15,395 nt of DNA from Pseudomonadota bacterium (GCA_021813645.1 JAKAJW010000356.1:1-15395); one strand, 5' to 3'; positions 5,689-13,834 are shown, counted from the stretch's first letter. Notes: generated by a model from the letters alone, not told the origin. A program made the numbers and translations.

Positions 5689-8600
5689 CTAGGCCTCCGG
5701 CTTCAGTCGGAACACGGCGACGTAGAGCGCCGGCACGAAGACCAGGGTGATGATCGTGCCGGCGATGATGCCGCCCATCATGGCATAGGCCATCGGGCCC
5801 CAGAAGATCTCACGCGCGATCGGGATCAGGGCGAGGCTGGCCGCCGCGGCGGTGAGCAGGATCGGCCGGGCGCGGCTGTCGGCGGCGCGGAACACCGCCT
5901 GATAGGCCGGCGTGCCGGCCTCGCGCAGCGCCTCGATCTCGGTCACCAGGATGATCGAGTTGCGGATCAGGATGCCGATCAGGGCGAGCACGCCGAGGAT
6001 GGCGACGAAGCCGAGCGGCGCGCCGGAGGGCAGCAGCGCCGCCACCACGCCGATCAGCCCCAGGGGCGCAGCGCAGAACACGATGAAGGCAAGCCGGAAG
6101 CTTTGCATCTGCGCCATCACCAGGGTGACCATGATCAGCAGCATCAGCGGCACCACGGCGGCGATCGGGGCCTGGGACTGGGCGCTCGATTCCACCGTGC
6201 CGCCGATGGCGATGGCATAGCCGGCCGGCAGCCGGGCGGCGAAGGCCTTGATCCTGGGCGCCAGCGCCGCGACCAGGGTGGCCGGCTGGTCCTTGCCGGC
6301 GATGGCGGCGGAGACGGTGATGGTCGGCATCTGGTTGCGCTGGTAGATCACCGGCGGCTCGGTGTCGTAGCGGAAGACGGCAACCGAGGAGAGCGGGATC
6401 GCCGCCCCGCCCGAGCCGGACAGCTGCAGCCCGTTCAGCGCCTCGATCGAGCTGCGCACCGCCCGGTCGCCGCGGGCGACGATGTTGACGAGATAGGTGG
6501 CGTCGCGCAGTTGGGTGATGGTCTGGCCGGAATAGATCGTGTCGAGCGCGGTGGCGATGTCCTTCGCGGTCAGGCCGAGCTGGCGGGCCTTGTCCTGCAG
6601 GATGTCGACGCGGATCACCCGGGCGGGCTCGTTCCAGTCCATCACGATCGACTCGAGCCGCGGTTCGGTCGCCAGCAGGGCGGCGAGGTCGCGCGCCTTG
6701 TCGCGCAGCACGGCGACATCGGGGCCGGAGAGCCGGTATTGCACCGGCCGGCCGACCGGCGGGCCGACCTCGAGGCTTTTGGCGAAGATGTCGACGCCGG
6801 GGAACCCTTTGGCGGCGATCGCCTCGATCCGCGCCTTGAGCCGGTCGCGCGCCGCCACCGAGGGGGTCTGATAGACGATCTGGCCGATGTTCGGGCCGGG
6901 GGTCAGCACGTTGTAGGACAGGATGAAGCGCGGCGCGCCCTGGCCGACGTAGGAGGTCCAGAACAGCTTGTTCGGGTCCTCCTTCAGGGCGGTTTCGAGC
7001 CGGTCCATGGTGGCGCGGGTGTCGGCGATGGAGGCATTGGCCGGCAGGGTCAGGTCGACGATCAGCTCGGGTCGGTCGGAGTTGGGGAAGAACTGGCGTT
7101 CGACATAGCGCATGCCGAAGAGCGAGAGCGCGAAGGCCGCCAGGGTCAGGGCGATGGCGGTCATCCGGAAGCGCATGGCGGCGCGCAGCACGGCGTGGAA
7201 GCCGCGGCGCAGGCGGCCGGGGCGCGGGTCGTGATGCGCCCAGTCCGACGGCAGCATGGTGACGCCGAGCAACGGCGCGAAGAGCACGGCGGCGATCCAG
7301 CTGACCAGCAGCGAGACGGCGATGACGACGAAGAGCGAGAAGGTGTATTCGCCGGCCGCCGAATCGTTCAGGCCGATCGGGATGAAGCCGGCGGTGGTGA
7401 CCAGCGTGCCCGAGAGCATCGGGAAGGCGATCGAGCTCCAGGCATAGGAGGCGGCCTTCTTCAGCGTGTCGCCGGCTTCCAGGCGGGAGATCATGGTCTC
7501 GATGGTGATCATCGCGTCGTCCACCAGCAGGCCGAGCGCGATGATGAGCGCGCCGAGTGAGATGCGCTGCAGCGAGATGCCGGAATATTGCATCACCACG
7601 AAGGTGATCGCGAGCACCAGCGGGATGGTGACGGTCACCACCAGACCGGCACGCAGGCCGAGGCTGATGAAGCTGACGATGAGCACGATCAGCACCGCCT
7701 CGGCCAGGGCCTTCAGGAAGCCGCCGACCGCGGCCTGCACCACATGCGGCTGGTCGGCGACCTGATGGACGGCGATGCCGATCGGTAGCTGCGCCACCGC
7801 CTTGGCCATCAGCGCGCTGAGCGCCTTGCCGAAATCGACGATATTGGCGCCTGGCTTCATGCCGACCTGAAGGCCGATGGCCGGCTTGCCGTCGTAGCGG
7901 AACAGCATGGCGGGCGGGTCGGTATAGCCGCGCCGGATGGTGGCCACGTCGGTCAGGCGGAAGAATCGGTCGCCGACGCGCAGGTTGACGTCGGCCAGGC
8001 TCTGGGTGCCGGAGAAGGCGCCGCCGAGCCGCACCAGCACGGTTTCCGGCCCGGCGTCGATGGTGCCGGAGGGCAGGATGGCGTTCTGCGCCTGCAGCGA
8101 GGCGAGCACCGCCTGCTGGTTCAGCCCGAGCGCGGCCAGCTTGCGGGTGGAAAACTCCAGGTAGATCACCTCGTCCTGGGTGCCGAGCAACTCCACCTTG
8201 CCGGCGGCGGGCAGGGCCTGCACCGCGCGCTTCACGCCGTCGACGTAATCGCGCAGCTCGCGCGGGGTGAAGCCGTCGGCGGTGAAGGCATAGATGTTGC
8301 CGAACACGTCGCCGAAATCGTCGTTGAATTGGAATCCTTTGAATTCCTGCGGAAACTCCGGCCGGATGTCGGCCATCATATTGCGCACCTTTTGCCAGAT
8401 GCGCGGCAGCTGGCCGGCTTTGGTGGTGGCCAGGAGATTGACGTAGACGATGGCCTGGCCGGGGCGGGTGATCGACTTGGTGAAGTCGAGCTCGGGCAGT
8501 TCCTGCAGCTTCTTCTCGATCCGGTCGGTGACCTGGGCCACCGTCTCTTCCACCGAGGCGCCGGGCAGCGAGGCGGAGACGATCATCGTCTTGATGGCGA

Positions 8601-8727
8601 AGTTCGGGTCTTCCTCGCGGCCGATGGTGAGATAGGACATCACCCCGGCGATCAGGCAGACGATCATCAGGAACCAGACGAAGGAGCGGTGGTTCAGCGC
8701 CCAGTCGGAAAGGTTGAAGCGCTTCAT
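5689..8727 (-). CDS. RND-family multidrug efflux permease
   Basis: Inner-membrane proton-driven efflux pump of the AcrB/HAE type; 1012 residues is typical. TM1 lies near residues 14-34, and a large periplasmic loop follows up to about 335. TM2-TM4 lie near 337-410, then a second half repeats the plan. TM4 carries GLLVDDAMITIE with the proton-relay Asp403 and Asp404. In TM10, ILIRNSIILV has Arg922 where AcrB has Lys940, a substitution I also recall in some RND subgroups. Periplasmic motifs such as REEDPNF and GASVEETV near the N-terminus are typical. The ATG overlaps the upstream adaptor stop by four bases (ATGA). It presumably joins the two adaptors encoded upstream and an outer-membrane channel encoded elsewhere. 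Substrate range cannot be inferred. Confidence 0.95.
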   Translation of the reverse strand: MKRFNLSDWALNHRSFVWFLMIVCLIAGVMSYLTIGREEDPNFAIKTMIVSASLPGASVEETVAQVTDRIEKKLQELPELDFTKSITRPGQAIVYVNLLATTKAGQLPRIWQKVRNMMADIRPEFPQEFKGFQFNDDFGDVFGNIYAFTADGFTPRELRDYVDGVKRAVQALPAAGKVELLGTQDEVIYLEFSTRKLAALGLNQQAVLASLQAQNAILPSGTIDAGPETVLVRLGGAFSGTQSLADVNLRVGDRFFRLTDVATIRRGYTDPPAMLFRYDGKPAIGLQVGMKPGANIVDFGKALSALMAKAVAQLPIGIAVHQVADQPHVVQAAVGGFLKALAEAVLIVLIVSFISLGLRAGLVVTVTIPLVLAITFVVMQYSGISLQRISLGALIIALGLLVDDAMITIETMISRLEAGDTLKKAASYAWSSIAFPMLSGTLVTTAGFIPIGLNDSAAGEYTFSLFVVIAVSLLVSWIAAVLFAPLLGVTMLPSDWAHHDPRPGRLRRGFHAVLRAAMRFRMTAIALTLAAFALSLFGMRYVERQFFPNSDRPELIVDLTLPANASIADTRATMDRLETALKEDPNKLFWTSYVGQGAPRFILSYNVLTPGPNIGQIVYQTPSVAARDRLKARIEAIAAKGFPGVDIFAKSLEVGPPVGRPVQYRLSGPDVAVLRDKARDLAALLATEPRLESIVMDWNEPARVIRVDILQDKARQLGLTAKDIATALDTIYSGQTITQLRDATYLVNIVARGDRAVRSSIEALNGLQLSGSGGAAIPLSSVAVFRYDTEPPVIYQRNQMPTITVSAAIAGKDQPATLVAALAPRIKAFAARLPAGYAIAIGGTVESSAQSQAPIAAVVPLMLLIMVTLVMAQMQSFRLAFIVFCAAPLGLIGVVAALLPSGAPLGFVAILGVLALIGILIRNSIILVTEIEALREAGTPAYQAVFRAADSRARPILLTAAAASLALIPIAREIFWGPMAYAMMGGIIAGTIITLVFVPALYVAVFRLKPEA

Positions 8728-9779
8728 TCCGCCACCCGCGGGCCGACCTGCTGCCCGTCCTCGATCGAATTGACGCCCTTCACCACCACTTCCTGGCCGG
8801 GCGCGAGGCCGGCGCGCACCACCACCCGGCCGCCGCTTTCGGCGCCGGTCTGGATCGCGACGCGATGGACCCTGTTCGTGGCGCGGTCGACGACCCAGAC
8901 CGCCGGCTGGCCGCCGATCAGCGCGGTGGCCGGCAGGGTGAGCCGGGCCAGGGTGCGGGCGTCGGGCTCGACCAGCACCAGCGCGCCGAGGCGGAAATCC
9001 GCGCCCGCCCCGGCGGCCAGGGTCAGGTGCAGCCGGCGGGTGCGGGTGGCGGGATCCACCACCGGGTCGATCAGCCGCAGCGTGGCGGTGGAGGCGATCT
9101 GCGGCGCCGCCTCCAGCCGGACACGGAACACCGCGCCGGGGGCGAGGCCGGTGGCGTCCGGTTCGGAGAGGTCGATGACCGCCTCGCGGTCGCCGGTGGC
9201 GGCCAGACGCAGCACCGGCTGGCCGGCGGACAGCGCGGCGCCGGGCTGGACATAGGCCTGGGTGACCACGCCGGCCTCGGGCGCGGTGAGGGTGGCGAAG
9301 CCGCGCAGCTCCTGCGCCTGGGCGCGCGCCGCCTGCGCCTGGGCGAGCCGGGCCTGGGCGGCGACCAGGGCGCTTTGCGCCGCCTCGGCGGTGGCCGGGC
9401 TGTCGACGCCCCTGGCGACCAGCTGATCGGCCCGGCGGGCGGCGTCCTGGGCCGAGTTCAGCTGGGCGGCGGCGACGGTGACGCCGGCCTGGGCGGCGCG
9501 CAGCTCGGCGTCGAGTTGCTGCGGGTCGAGCTCGGCCAGCACGGCGCCCTTGGCGACAACGTCGCCCTCCTGCACCGGGCGGGCGGCGAGCGTGCCGGCG
9601 AGCGGGAAGCCGAGATCGGTTTCGCTGCGCGCGGCCACCGTGCCGGCATAGGCGGGGGCAAGCCCGGCCTGCGGGCTGACGATCTCCGACACCACCGGGC
9701 GGGGCGGCGGCGGGGCGGGCGGCGTGGCCTTGCAGGCGGCCAGCGCCAGCGGAAGGAGAAAGACACCCGCGCGCATCAT
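8724..9779 (-). CDS. RND efflux periplasmic adaptor, lipoprotein (second of two)
   Basis: Membrane fusion protein of an RND pump, 351 residues. The N-terminus MMRAGVFLLPLALAAC is a lipoprotein signal with the lipobox ending at Cys16, followed by a Pro-rich linker (residues 20-28). The first lipoyl half is at about 45-85 (GTVAARSETDLGFPLAGTL, VQEGDVVAKGAVLAELD). An Ala/Gln-rich alpha-hairpin lies at about 86-158, and the second lipoyl half at 162-193 (LTAPEAGVV, QPGAALSAGQPVLRLA). A beta-barrel and membrane-proximal domain follow, including DPVVDPATRTRRLHLTL and LPATALI. The start is ATGATG; the first ATG overlaps the upstream adaptor stop by four bases, and the second, at 9776, is also possible. 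Its stop overlaps the permease start. It should bridge the permease and the outer-membrane channel. Confidence 0.93.
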   Translation of the reverse strand: MMRAGVFLLPLALAACKATPPAPPPPRPVVSEIVSPQAGLAPAYAGTVAARSETDLGFPLAGTLAARPVQEGDVVAKGAVLAELDPQQLDAELRAAQAGVTVAAAQLNSAQDAARRADQLVARGVDSPATAEAAQSALVAAQARLAQAQAARAQAQELRGFATLTAPEAGVVTQAYVQPGAALSAGQPVLRLAATGDREAVIDLSEPDATGLAPGAVFRVRLEAAPQIASTATLRLIDPVVDPATRTRRLHLTLAAGAGADFRLGALVLVEPDARTLARLTLPATALIGGQPAVWVVDRATNRVHRVAIQTGAESGGRVVVRAGLAPGQEVVVKGVNSIEDGQQVGPRVAE

Positions 9780-10873
9780 TCGCCCTCGGCTTTGGTCACG
9801 TTTCGGCCGGGATAGAGTAGGTTTGCGCCCAGGCCGACGACCTCTTCGCCGTCCTTCAGCCCGCCGGCGAGCACGATCCGCCCGGTCTCGTAGCGCAGGA
9901 TCTGCACCTGGCGGAGGGCGACCCGGCCGGTCTTGGGGTCGATCACCCAGACCGCCGGGCCGGCGGCGGTTGCGGTGATCGCGGCCCAGGGCAAGAAGAT
10001 GCGCGGCGTGTCGGTTTCCTGGATGGTGCCGACGACGGCATCGCCGAAGCGCATCCCCGGCGGCAGCGAGGGCATGGCGACGGTGACCTTCACCGTGCCG
10101 GAGCGGGGATCGACCAGCGGCGAGATCAGCCGCGGCGTGCCGATCACCGCCAGATCCGGGCGATCGACCGGCGCCAGCTTCACTTGGATCGGCCGCTCGG
10201 GCACCTGGGTCAGCAGCACCTCGGGCACCTGGAAGATCGCGTCGTAGCGGTCGCCGAGCGCGAGTTGCAGCACCGGCTGGGCGGCGCCGACGACCTGGCC
10301 GACCTCGGCCATCTTGTCGGGAGCGGTGGCCTCGGCCGGGGCGGTCAGCACGGTGTCGGCCAGCGCCTTGCGGGCGCGGTCGAGATCGGCCTCGGCCTGG
10401 GCCACGCCGGCCTCGGCGGCGCGCAGCGTGTCGGCGGCGGCGTCGCGGGCGCTGCGGGTGGTGGCGCCCTGCAGCAAGAGCCCGTCCTGCCGGTCGGCGT
10501 CGTCGCGGGCCTTGGCCTCGGTGGCCCGGGCGGTGGCGAGCGAGGCTTCGGCCGCGCGCAGCGCCTGTTCCTGCTGCACCGAATCGATCCGGGCGAGCGG
10601 CGCGCCGGCGGCGACGCGGTCGCCGCGCGCCACCAGCATCGCCGCGATCCGGCCCGAGGTGGGGAAGGCGGCCGAGAGCAGGTCGCGCGCCGCCACCTCG
10701 CCGGTCAGCGACAGGCTGCGGGTATCGGCGCGATGCGCGACCACGATGATCTGGACCGGGAGCGGCGCCGGCTGGGGCGTGCCCTGGGGTGCCGGTTGCG
10801 GCGCCGTCTGGGCTCCTGCCGCAGCGGCGGCGAGGAGAAGGGCTGCCGCTGCCGGTGCGCGTCTGGGTCGCAT
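9776..10873 (-). CDS. RND efflux periplasmic adaptor (first of two)
   Basis: Membrane fusion protein, 365 residues, with a cleavable Sec signal (MRPRR, an Ala/Leu core, AGAQ at 19-22) rather than a lipobox. A Pro/Gln-rich linker follows (23-38). First lipoyl half at about 57-97 (FPTSGRIAAMLVARGDRVAAGAPLARID), alpha-hairpin at about 98-172, second lipoyl half at 173-206, then a beta-barrel (IGTPRLISPLVDPRSGTVKVTV) and a membrane-proximal domain (FLPWAAITA). In the second lipoyl half the usual PFDGVV-like turn is replaced by PAEATAPDKM, without a length change. The ATG at 10873 is chosen because it starts directly at the signal peptide and has GGAGG four bases upstream; the open frame reaches 10963 without adding family sequence. 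First gene of the four-gene operon; the divergent neighbour is a DUF1003 gene. It is only distantly similar to the second adaptor, so not a recent duplicate. Confidence 0.92.
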   Translation of the reverse strand: MRPRRAPAAAALLLAAAAAGAQTAPQPAPQGTPQPAPLPVQIIVVAHRADTRSLSLTGEVAARDLLSAAFPTSGRIAAMLVARGDRVAAGAPLARIDSVQQEQALRAAEASLATARATEAKARDDADRQDGLLLQGATTRSARDAAADTLRAAEAGVAQAEADLDRARKALADTVLTAPAEATAPDKMAEVGQVVGAAQPVLQLALGDRYDAIFQVPEVLLTQVPERPIQVKLAPVDRPDLAVIGTPRLISPLVDPRSGTVKVTVAMPSLPPGMRFGDAVVGTIQETDTPRIFLPWAAITATAAGPAVWVIDPKTGRVALRQVQILRYETGRIVLAGGLKDGEEVVGLGANLLYPGRNVTKAEGE

Positions 10874-11029
10874 AGCGCCTCCGCTCTTCCCTGCGGTCGT
10901 GGTTAGCCCGATCGCGCGGCTTGGGAAAGCGGCAAATGGCGCCGGTCGGATTGCGGGTTGCATCCTGGCCCAGGCGGGCTACAGCGGGCCCGTCGGCCGG
11001 CGTCGGCCGAACCGCGACGGGAGGGGGCG

Positions 11030-11767
11030 ATGACGGAGGACAGCGAACGCGAAGCCGCGGCCGACCGGAGCGGTCTCTGCGCCATCTGCGGCGGCAATTT
11101 CCCCGAGGACGAGCTGCGCGCGGCGCGGGCGATCCGGCCGGGCATCTTCGATCTGATGCACAAGGACCACCCGGACATGACGCATGACGATCATGTCTGC
11201 CGCAGCGATCTGGGGCGCTATCGGCGGCTCTATCTCGAGGATCTGCTGGAGGAGGAGCGGGGCGAGCTGTCCGAGCTCGACCGCGAGGTGATCGAGAGCA
11301 TCGAAACCGGCGAGGTGCTGACCCAGAACCCCGAGGAGGAGATCGACGAGACCACCACCTTCGGCCAGCGGATGGCCGACCATGTGGCGGCCTTCGGCGG
11401 GTCCTGGACCTTCATCCTGAGCTTCGTGGCGGTGCTGGTGGTCTGGATCGTGCTGAACTCCGCCCATCTGCTGCGGGCGCCTTTCGATCCCTTTCCCTAC
11501 ATTCTGCTGAACCTGGTGCTGTCCTGCATCGCCGCGATCCAGGCGCCGATCATCATGATGAGCCAGAAGCGGCAGGAGCAGAAGGACCGGCTGCGCAGCG
11601 AGAACGACTATCAGGTGAATCTGAAGGCCGAGCTGGAGATTCGCCAGCTGCACGAGCGGCTCGATTATCAGATGGCCCGGCAGTGGGAGAAGCTGGCCGA
11701 GTTGCAGCGGCTGCAGATCGAATACCTGGAAGCCCGCGACGAGGGCGATACCGACCGGGCGCCCTAG
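11030..11767 (+). CDS. DUF1003 membrane protein with N-terminal Cys/His cluster
   Basis: DUF1003-family inner-membrane protein, 245 residues, function unknown. The hallmark region is FGQRMADHVAAFGGSWTFIL, a first membrane segment (about 125-145), a short loop with PFDPFPYILLN, a second membrane segment (156-177) and IIMMSQKRQEQKDR. A charged, coiled-coil-like tail (178-235) follows. Ahead of it, Cys17-x2-Cys20, His44, His47, His52, His55 and Cys57 form a plausible zinc-binding module. The ATG at 11030 has a strong Gly-rich ribosome-binding site (GGGAGGGGG) directly upstream. The open frame extends back to 10958 but without likely coding content. It is divergent from the efflux operon across 156 bp, which contains a tandem near-duplicate of ten bases (10991-11010) but no convincing promoter hexamers. 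minC follows after 157 bp on the same strand. Confidence 0.85.
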   Translation: MTEDSEREAAADRSGLCAICGGNFPEDELRAARAIRPGIFDLMHKDHPDMTHDDHVCRSDLGRYRRLYLEDLLEEERGELSELDREVIESIETGEVLTQNPEEEIDETTTFGQRMADHVAAFGGSWTFILSFVAVLVVWIVLNSAHLLRAPFDPFPYILLNLVLSCIAAIQAPIIMMSQKRQEQKDRLRSENDYQVNLKAELEIRQLHERLDYQMARQWEKLAELQRLQIEYLEARDEGDTDRAP

Positions 11768-11814
11768 GCGACGATCACATCCGCGTGAAGCGCAACGGCG
11801 CAACTTCGCCGAAG

Positions 11815-11835
11815 CCCCGCCCCTGGGCGGCGGGG
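11815..11835 (+). terminator. GC-rich hairpin after the DUF1003 gene
   Basis: CCCCGCC (11815-11821) and GGCGGGG (11829-11835) can form a seven-base-pair stem with a seven-base loop, 48 bases after the DUF1003 stop and about 90 before minC. No T-run follows, so it is at best a weak or Rho-assisted terminator. In such GC-rich DNA it could be chance. Confidence 0.25.
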
Positions 11836-11924
11836 TGCTGGACCGGGCCGGCCGGAGCGGTTAGCCAGGGAAAAAACGGCGCCGGGGCGACTCTGCGACC
11901 GAGAACGAGCAGGAGTGGCCCCAG

Positions 11925-12704
11925 GTGCCTGAACAGGATGCCAGCGCGCATGACGCGGGCGCGATTTCCGCGCCGAAGCCGTTCCAATTCCGCGGCCGGT
12001 TGTTCACCGCGGTGGCGTTGCGACTCGAATCGGCGGCGGTGGATGCCGGCTTCTATGCCGCGCTCGACGCCCAGTTGCGACAGACCCCGCAGTTCTTCCT
12101 CGACGCGCCGGTGATCGTCGATCTGGAGCAGGCCGGGACGCTCGATCCGGCGGTGCTGCCGGGGCTGGTGGCCGGGCTGCGCGCCCGCAAGCTGTCGGCC
12201 TTCGGGGTGCAGAACGCGACGCCGGCGCAGCAGGCGGCGGCCGCGGCCGCGGGGCTTGTGGTGGTGCCGCGGGCCAATGATGGGCCGTTGCGCCCCGAGG
12301 CGGGGCCGGCCCCGGCGCGGCGGTCTTCGGCACGGCGGGCCGAGCCGGCACCGCCCGAGGCGCCTGCGCCTGCGCCCGGCGCTCAGATGATCCTGACCCC
12401 GGTGCGGTCGGGTCAGACGGTGGTGGCCGAGCATGGCGATCTGGTCGTGGTCGGGCCGGTCAGCTCGGGTGCGGAGCTGATCGCGGCGGGCAACATCCAT
12501 GTCTATGGCCGGCTGCGCGGCCGGGCGATGGCGGGCGCCTTCGGCGATACCGCGGCGCGGATCTTCTGCCAGAGCCTGGATGCCGAACTTGTCGCGATCG
12601 CCGGCTACTATCGCACCAGCGAGACCCTGGCGGCCGAGCTGCAGAAGCGTGCCGTGCAGATTTTCTTGAAGGATAGGAAGTTGTGCCTGGAGGCGCTGGG
12701 ATGA
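11925..12704 (+). CDS. minC: Septum site-determining protein MinC
   Basis: Inhibitor of FtsZ polymerisation carried to the cell poles by MinD, so that the Z-ring forms at mid-cell. The 259 residues split into an N-terminal FtsZ-inhibiting domain (about 18-115; FQFRGRLFTAVALRL, VIVDLE), a long Ala/Pro/Arg-rich linker (120-153), and a C-terminal right-handed beta-helix that binds MinD. The latter has PVRSGQ (159-164), GDLVVVGPVSSGAELIAAGNIHVYG and the MinD-contact stretch GRLRGRAMAGAFGD (195-208). The start is GTG with AGGAG nine bases upstream; it gives a family-sized N-terminus. The linker is longer and more disordered-looking than in E. coli. The stop overlaps the minD ATG by four bases. Confidence 0.95.
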   Translation: MPEQDASAHDAGAISAPKPFQFRGRLFTAVALRLESAAVDAGFYAALDAQLRQTPQFFLDAPVIVDLEQAGTLDPAVLPGLVAGLRARKLSAFGVQNATPAQQAAAAAAGLVVVPRANDGPLRPEAGPAPARRSSARRAEPAPPEAPAPAPGAQMILTPVRSGQTVVAEHGDLVVVGPVSSGAELIAAGNIHVYGRLRGRAMAGAFGDTAARIFCQSLDAELVAIAGYYRTSETLAAELQKRAVQIFLKDRKLCLEALG

Positions 12705-13549
12705 CGACGGAACTGAAACAGGAGCGGCCGGTGGGCAAGATCATCGTCATAACCTCGGGCAAGGGCGGGGTTGGCAAGACCACCACCTCGGCGGCGATCG
12801 GGGCGGGGCTGGCCAAGCGCGGCCACAAGACGGTGGTGATCGATTTCGACGTCGGGCTGCGCAACCTCGACATGATCATGGGCTGCGAGCGCCGGGTGGT
12901 GTTCGACTTCATCAACGTGATCCAGGGCGAGGCGAAGCTGAAGCAGGCGCTGATCAAGGACCGCCGGCTGGAGACGCTGTGCGTGCTGCCGACCTCGCAG
13001 ACCCGCGACAAGGACGCGCTGACCAAGGAGGGCGTCGAGGCGGTGCTGGCCGAGCTGCGCGAGGAGTTCGACTATATCATCTGCGACAGCCCGGCCGGGA
13101 TCGAGAAGGGCGCCCAGCTGGCGATGTATTTCGCCGACGAGGCGGTGGTGGTGACCAATCCCGAAGTGTCTTCGGTGCGCGACAGCGACCGGGTGCTGGG
13201 GCTGCTGGCCAGCAAGACCAAACGCGCCGAGGAAGAGGGCGCCGAGCCGATCAAGGCGCAGGTGCTGCTGACCCGCTACGACGCCCAGCGGATCGCCAAG
13301 GGCGAGATGATGACGGTGGAGGACGTGCTGGAAATCCTCGCCGTGCCGCTCTTGGGCATCATCCCGGAAAGCCCGGCGGTGCTGCGCGCCTCCAACGTCG
13401 GCGTGCCGATCGTGCTCGACGCGCCGTCGAACGCGGGGAGCGCCTATGAGGATGCGGTGGCGCGGCTGATGGGCGAGGACGTGGCGCTGCGGCTCGATCC
13501 CGACCGCCGGCCGGGGCTGATGCGCCGGCTGTTCGGCAGGACGGCGTAA
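12701..13549 (+). CDS. minD: Septum site-determining ATPase MinD
   Basis: Membrane-cycling ParA-family ATPase that recruits MinC and oscillates with MinE. The 282 residues include the deviant Walker A motif GKGGVGKTT (signature Lys21 and Lys26), VVIDFDVGLRNLD (switch region), IICDSPAGIEKGAQLA (Walker B) and VVTNPEVSSVRDSDR. The basic amphipathic C-terminus GLMRRLFGRTA serves as the membrane-targeting helix. The ATG at 12701 overlaps the minC stop (ATGA) and has GGAGG seven bases upstream. An in-frame ATG 18 bases earlier lies inside minC and adds only MPGGAG; I reject it. minE follows after two bases. Confidence 0.98.
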   Translation: MTTELKQERPVGKIIVITSGKGGVGKTTTSAAIGAGLAKRGHKTVVIDFDVGLRNLDMIMGCERRVVFDFINVIQGEAKLKQALIKDRRLETLCVLPTSQTRDKDALTKEGVEAVLAELREEFDYIICDSPAGIEKGAQLAMYFADEAVVVTNPEVSSVRDSDRVLGLLASKTKRAEEEGAEPIKAQVLLTRYDAQRIAKGEMMTVEDVLEILAVPLLGIIPESPAVLRASNVGVPIVLDAPSNAGSAYEDAVARLMGEDVALRLDPDRRPGLMRRLFGRTA

Positions 13550-13551
13550 CG

Positions 13552-13806
13552 ATGTTCGGCCGCACGCTTTGGCCGCGCCGGGCCTCTTCCGCGCAGACCG
13601 CCAAGGAGCGGCTGCAGATCCTGCTGGCGCATGAGCGCGGCACCGGCACAGGGCCGGATTACCTGCCGGCGCTGCAGCGCGACATCCTGGAGGTGATCCG
13701 CCGGCATGTGCCGGTGGAGCAGGATGCCGTCGAGATCCGCATGGAGCGTGGCCGCGAGGTCTCGAGCCTGGAGATCAACATCGAACTGCCGGCGCCGCGG
13801 CGCTGA
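13552..13806 (+). CDS. minE: Cell division topological specificity factor MinE
   Basis: Small activator of the MinD ATPase that restricts MinCD to the poles. The 84 residues fit the family (about 80-95). The N-terminal part MFGRTLWPRR is a basic amphipathic membrane-binding stretch. AKERLQILLAHERG (about 17-30) is the MinD-interacting segment, and DYLPALQRDILEVIRRHV followed by EIRMERGREVSSLEINIELP is the dimeric topological specificity domain. It begins two bases after the minD stop, so it is certainly in the same transcript; the nearest Shine-Dalgarno-like AGGA is about a dozen bases upstream. A GC hairpin follows six bases after its stop. Confidence 0.96.
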   Translation: MFGRTLWPRRASSAQTAKERLQILLAHERGTGTGPDYLPALQRDILEVIRRHVPVEQDAVEIRMERGREVSSLEINIELPAPRR

Positions 13807-13811
13807 GGCCG

Positions 13812-13834
13812 GCGGGGCGGCATCCCCGCCCCGC
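13812..13834 (+). terminator. Strong GC hairpin after minE
   Basis: GCGGGGCGG (13812-13820) and CCGCCCCGC (13826-13834) form a perfect nine-base-pair stem with a five-base loop, six bases after the minE stop. No T-tract follows, so termination would be Rho-dependent or hairpin-stabilised. It could also shield the minCDE transcript 3' end. Confidence 0.5.

Noticed and set aside
5686..7560. A 624-codon plus-strand open frame antisense to the RND permease
   Set aside because: Its product is His/Asp/Gly/Arg-rich low-complexity sequence, typical of the antisense frame of a GC-rich gene. The minus-strand permease has full family motifs.
10991..11010. Tandem ten-base near-repeat CGTCGGCCG
   Set aside because: Only two copies in very GC-rich DNA; not enough to call an operator.
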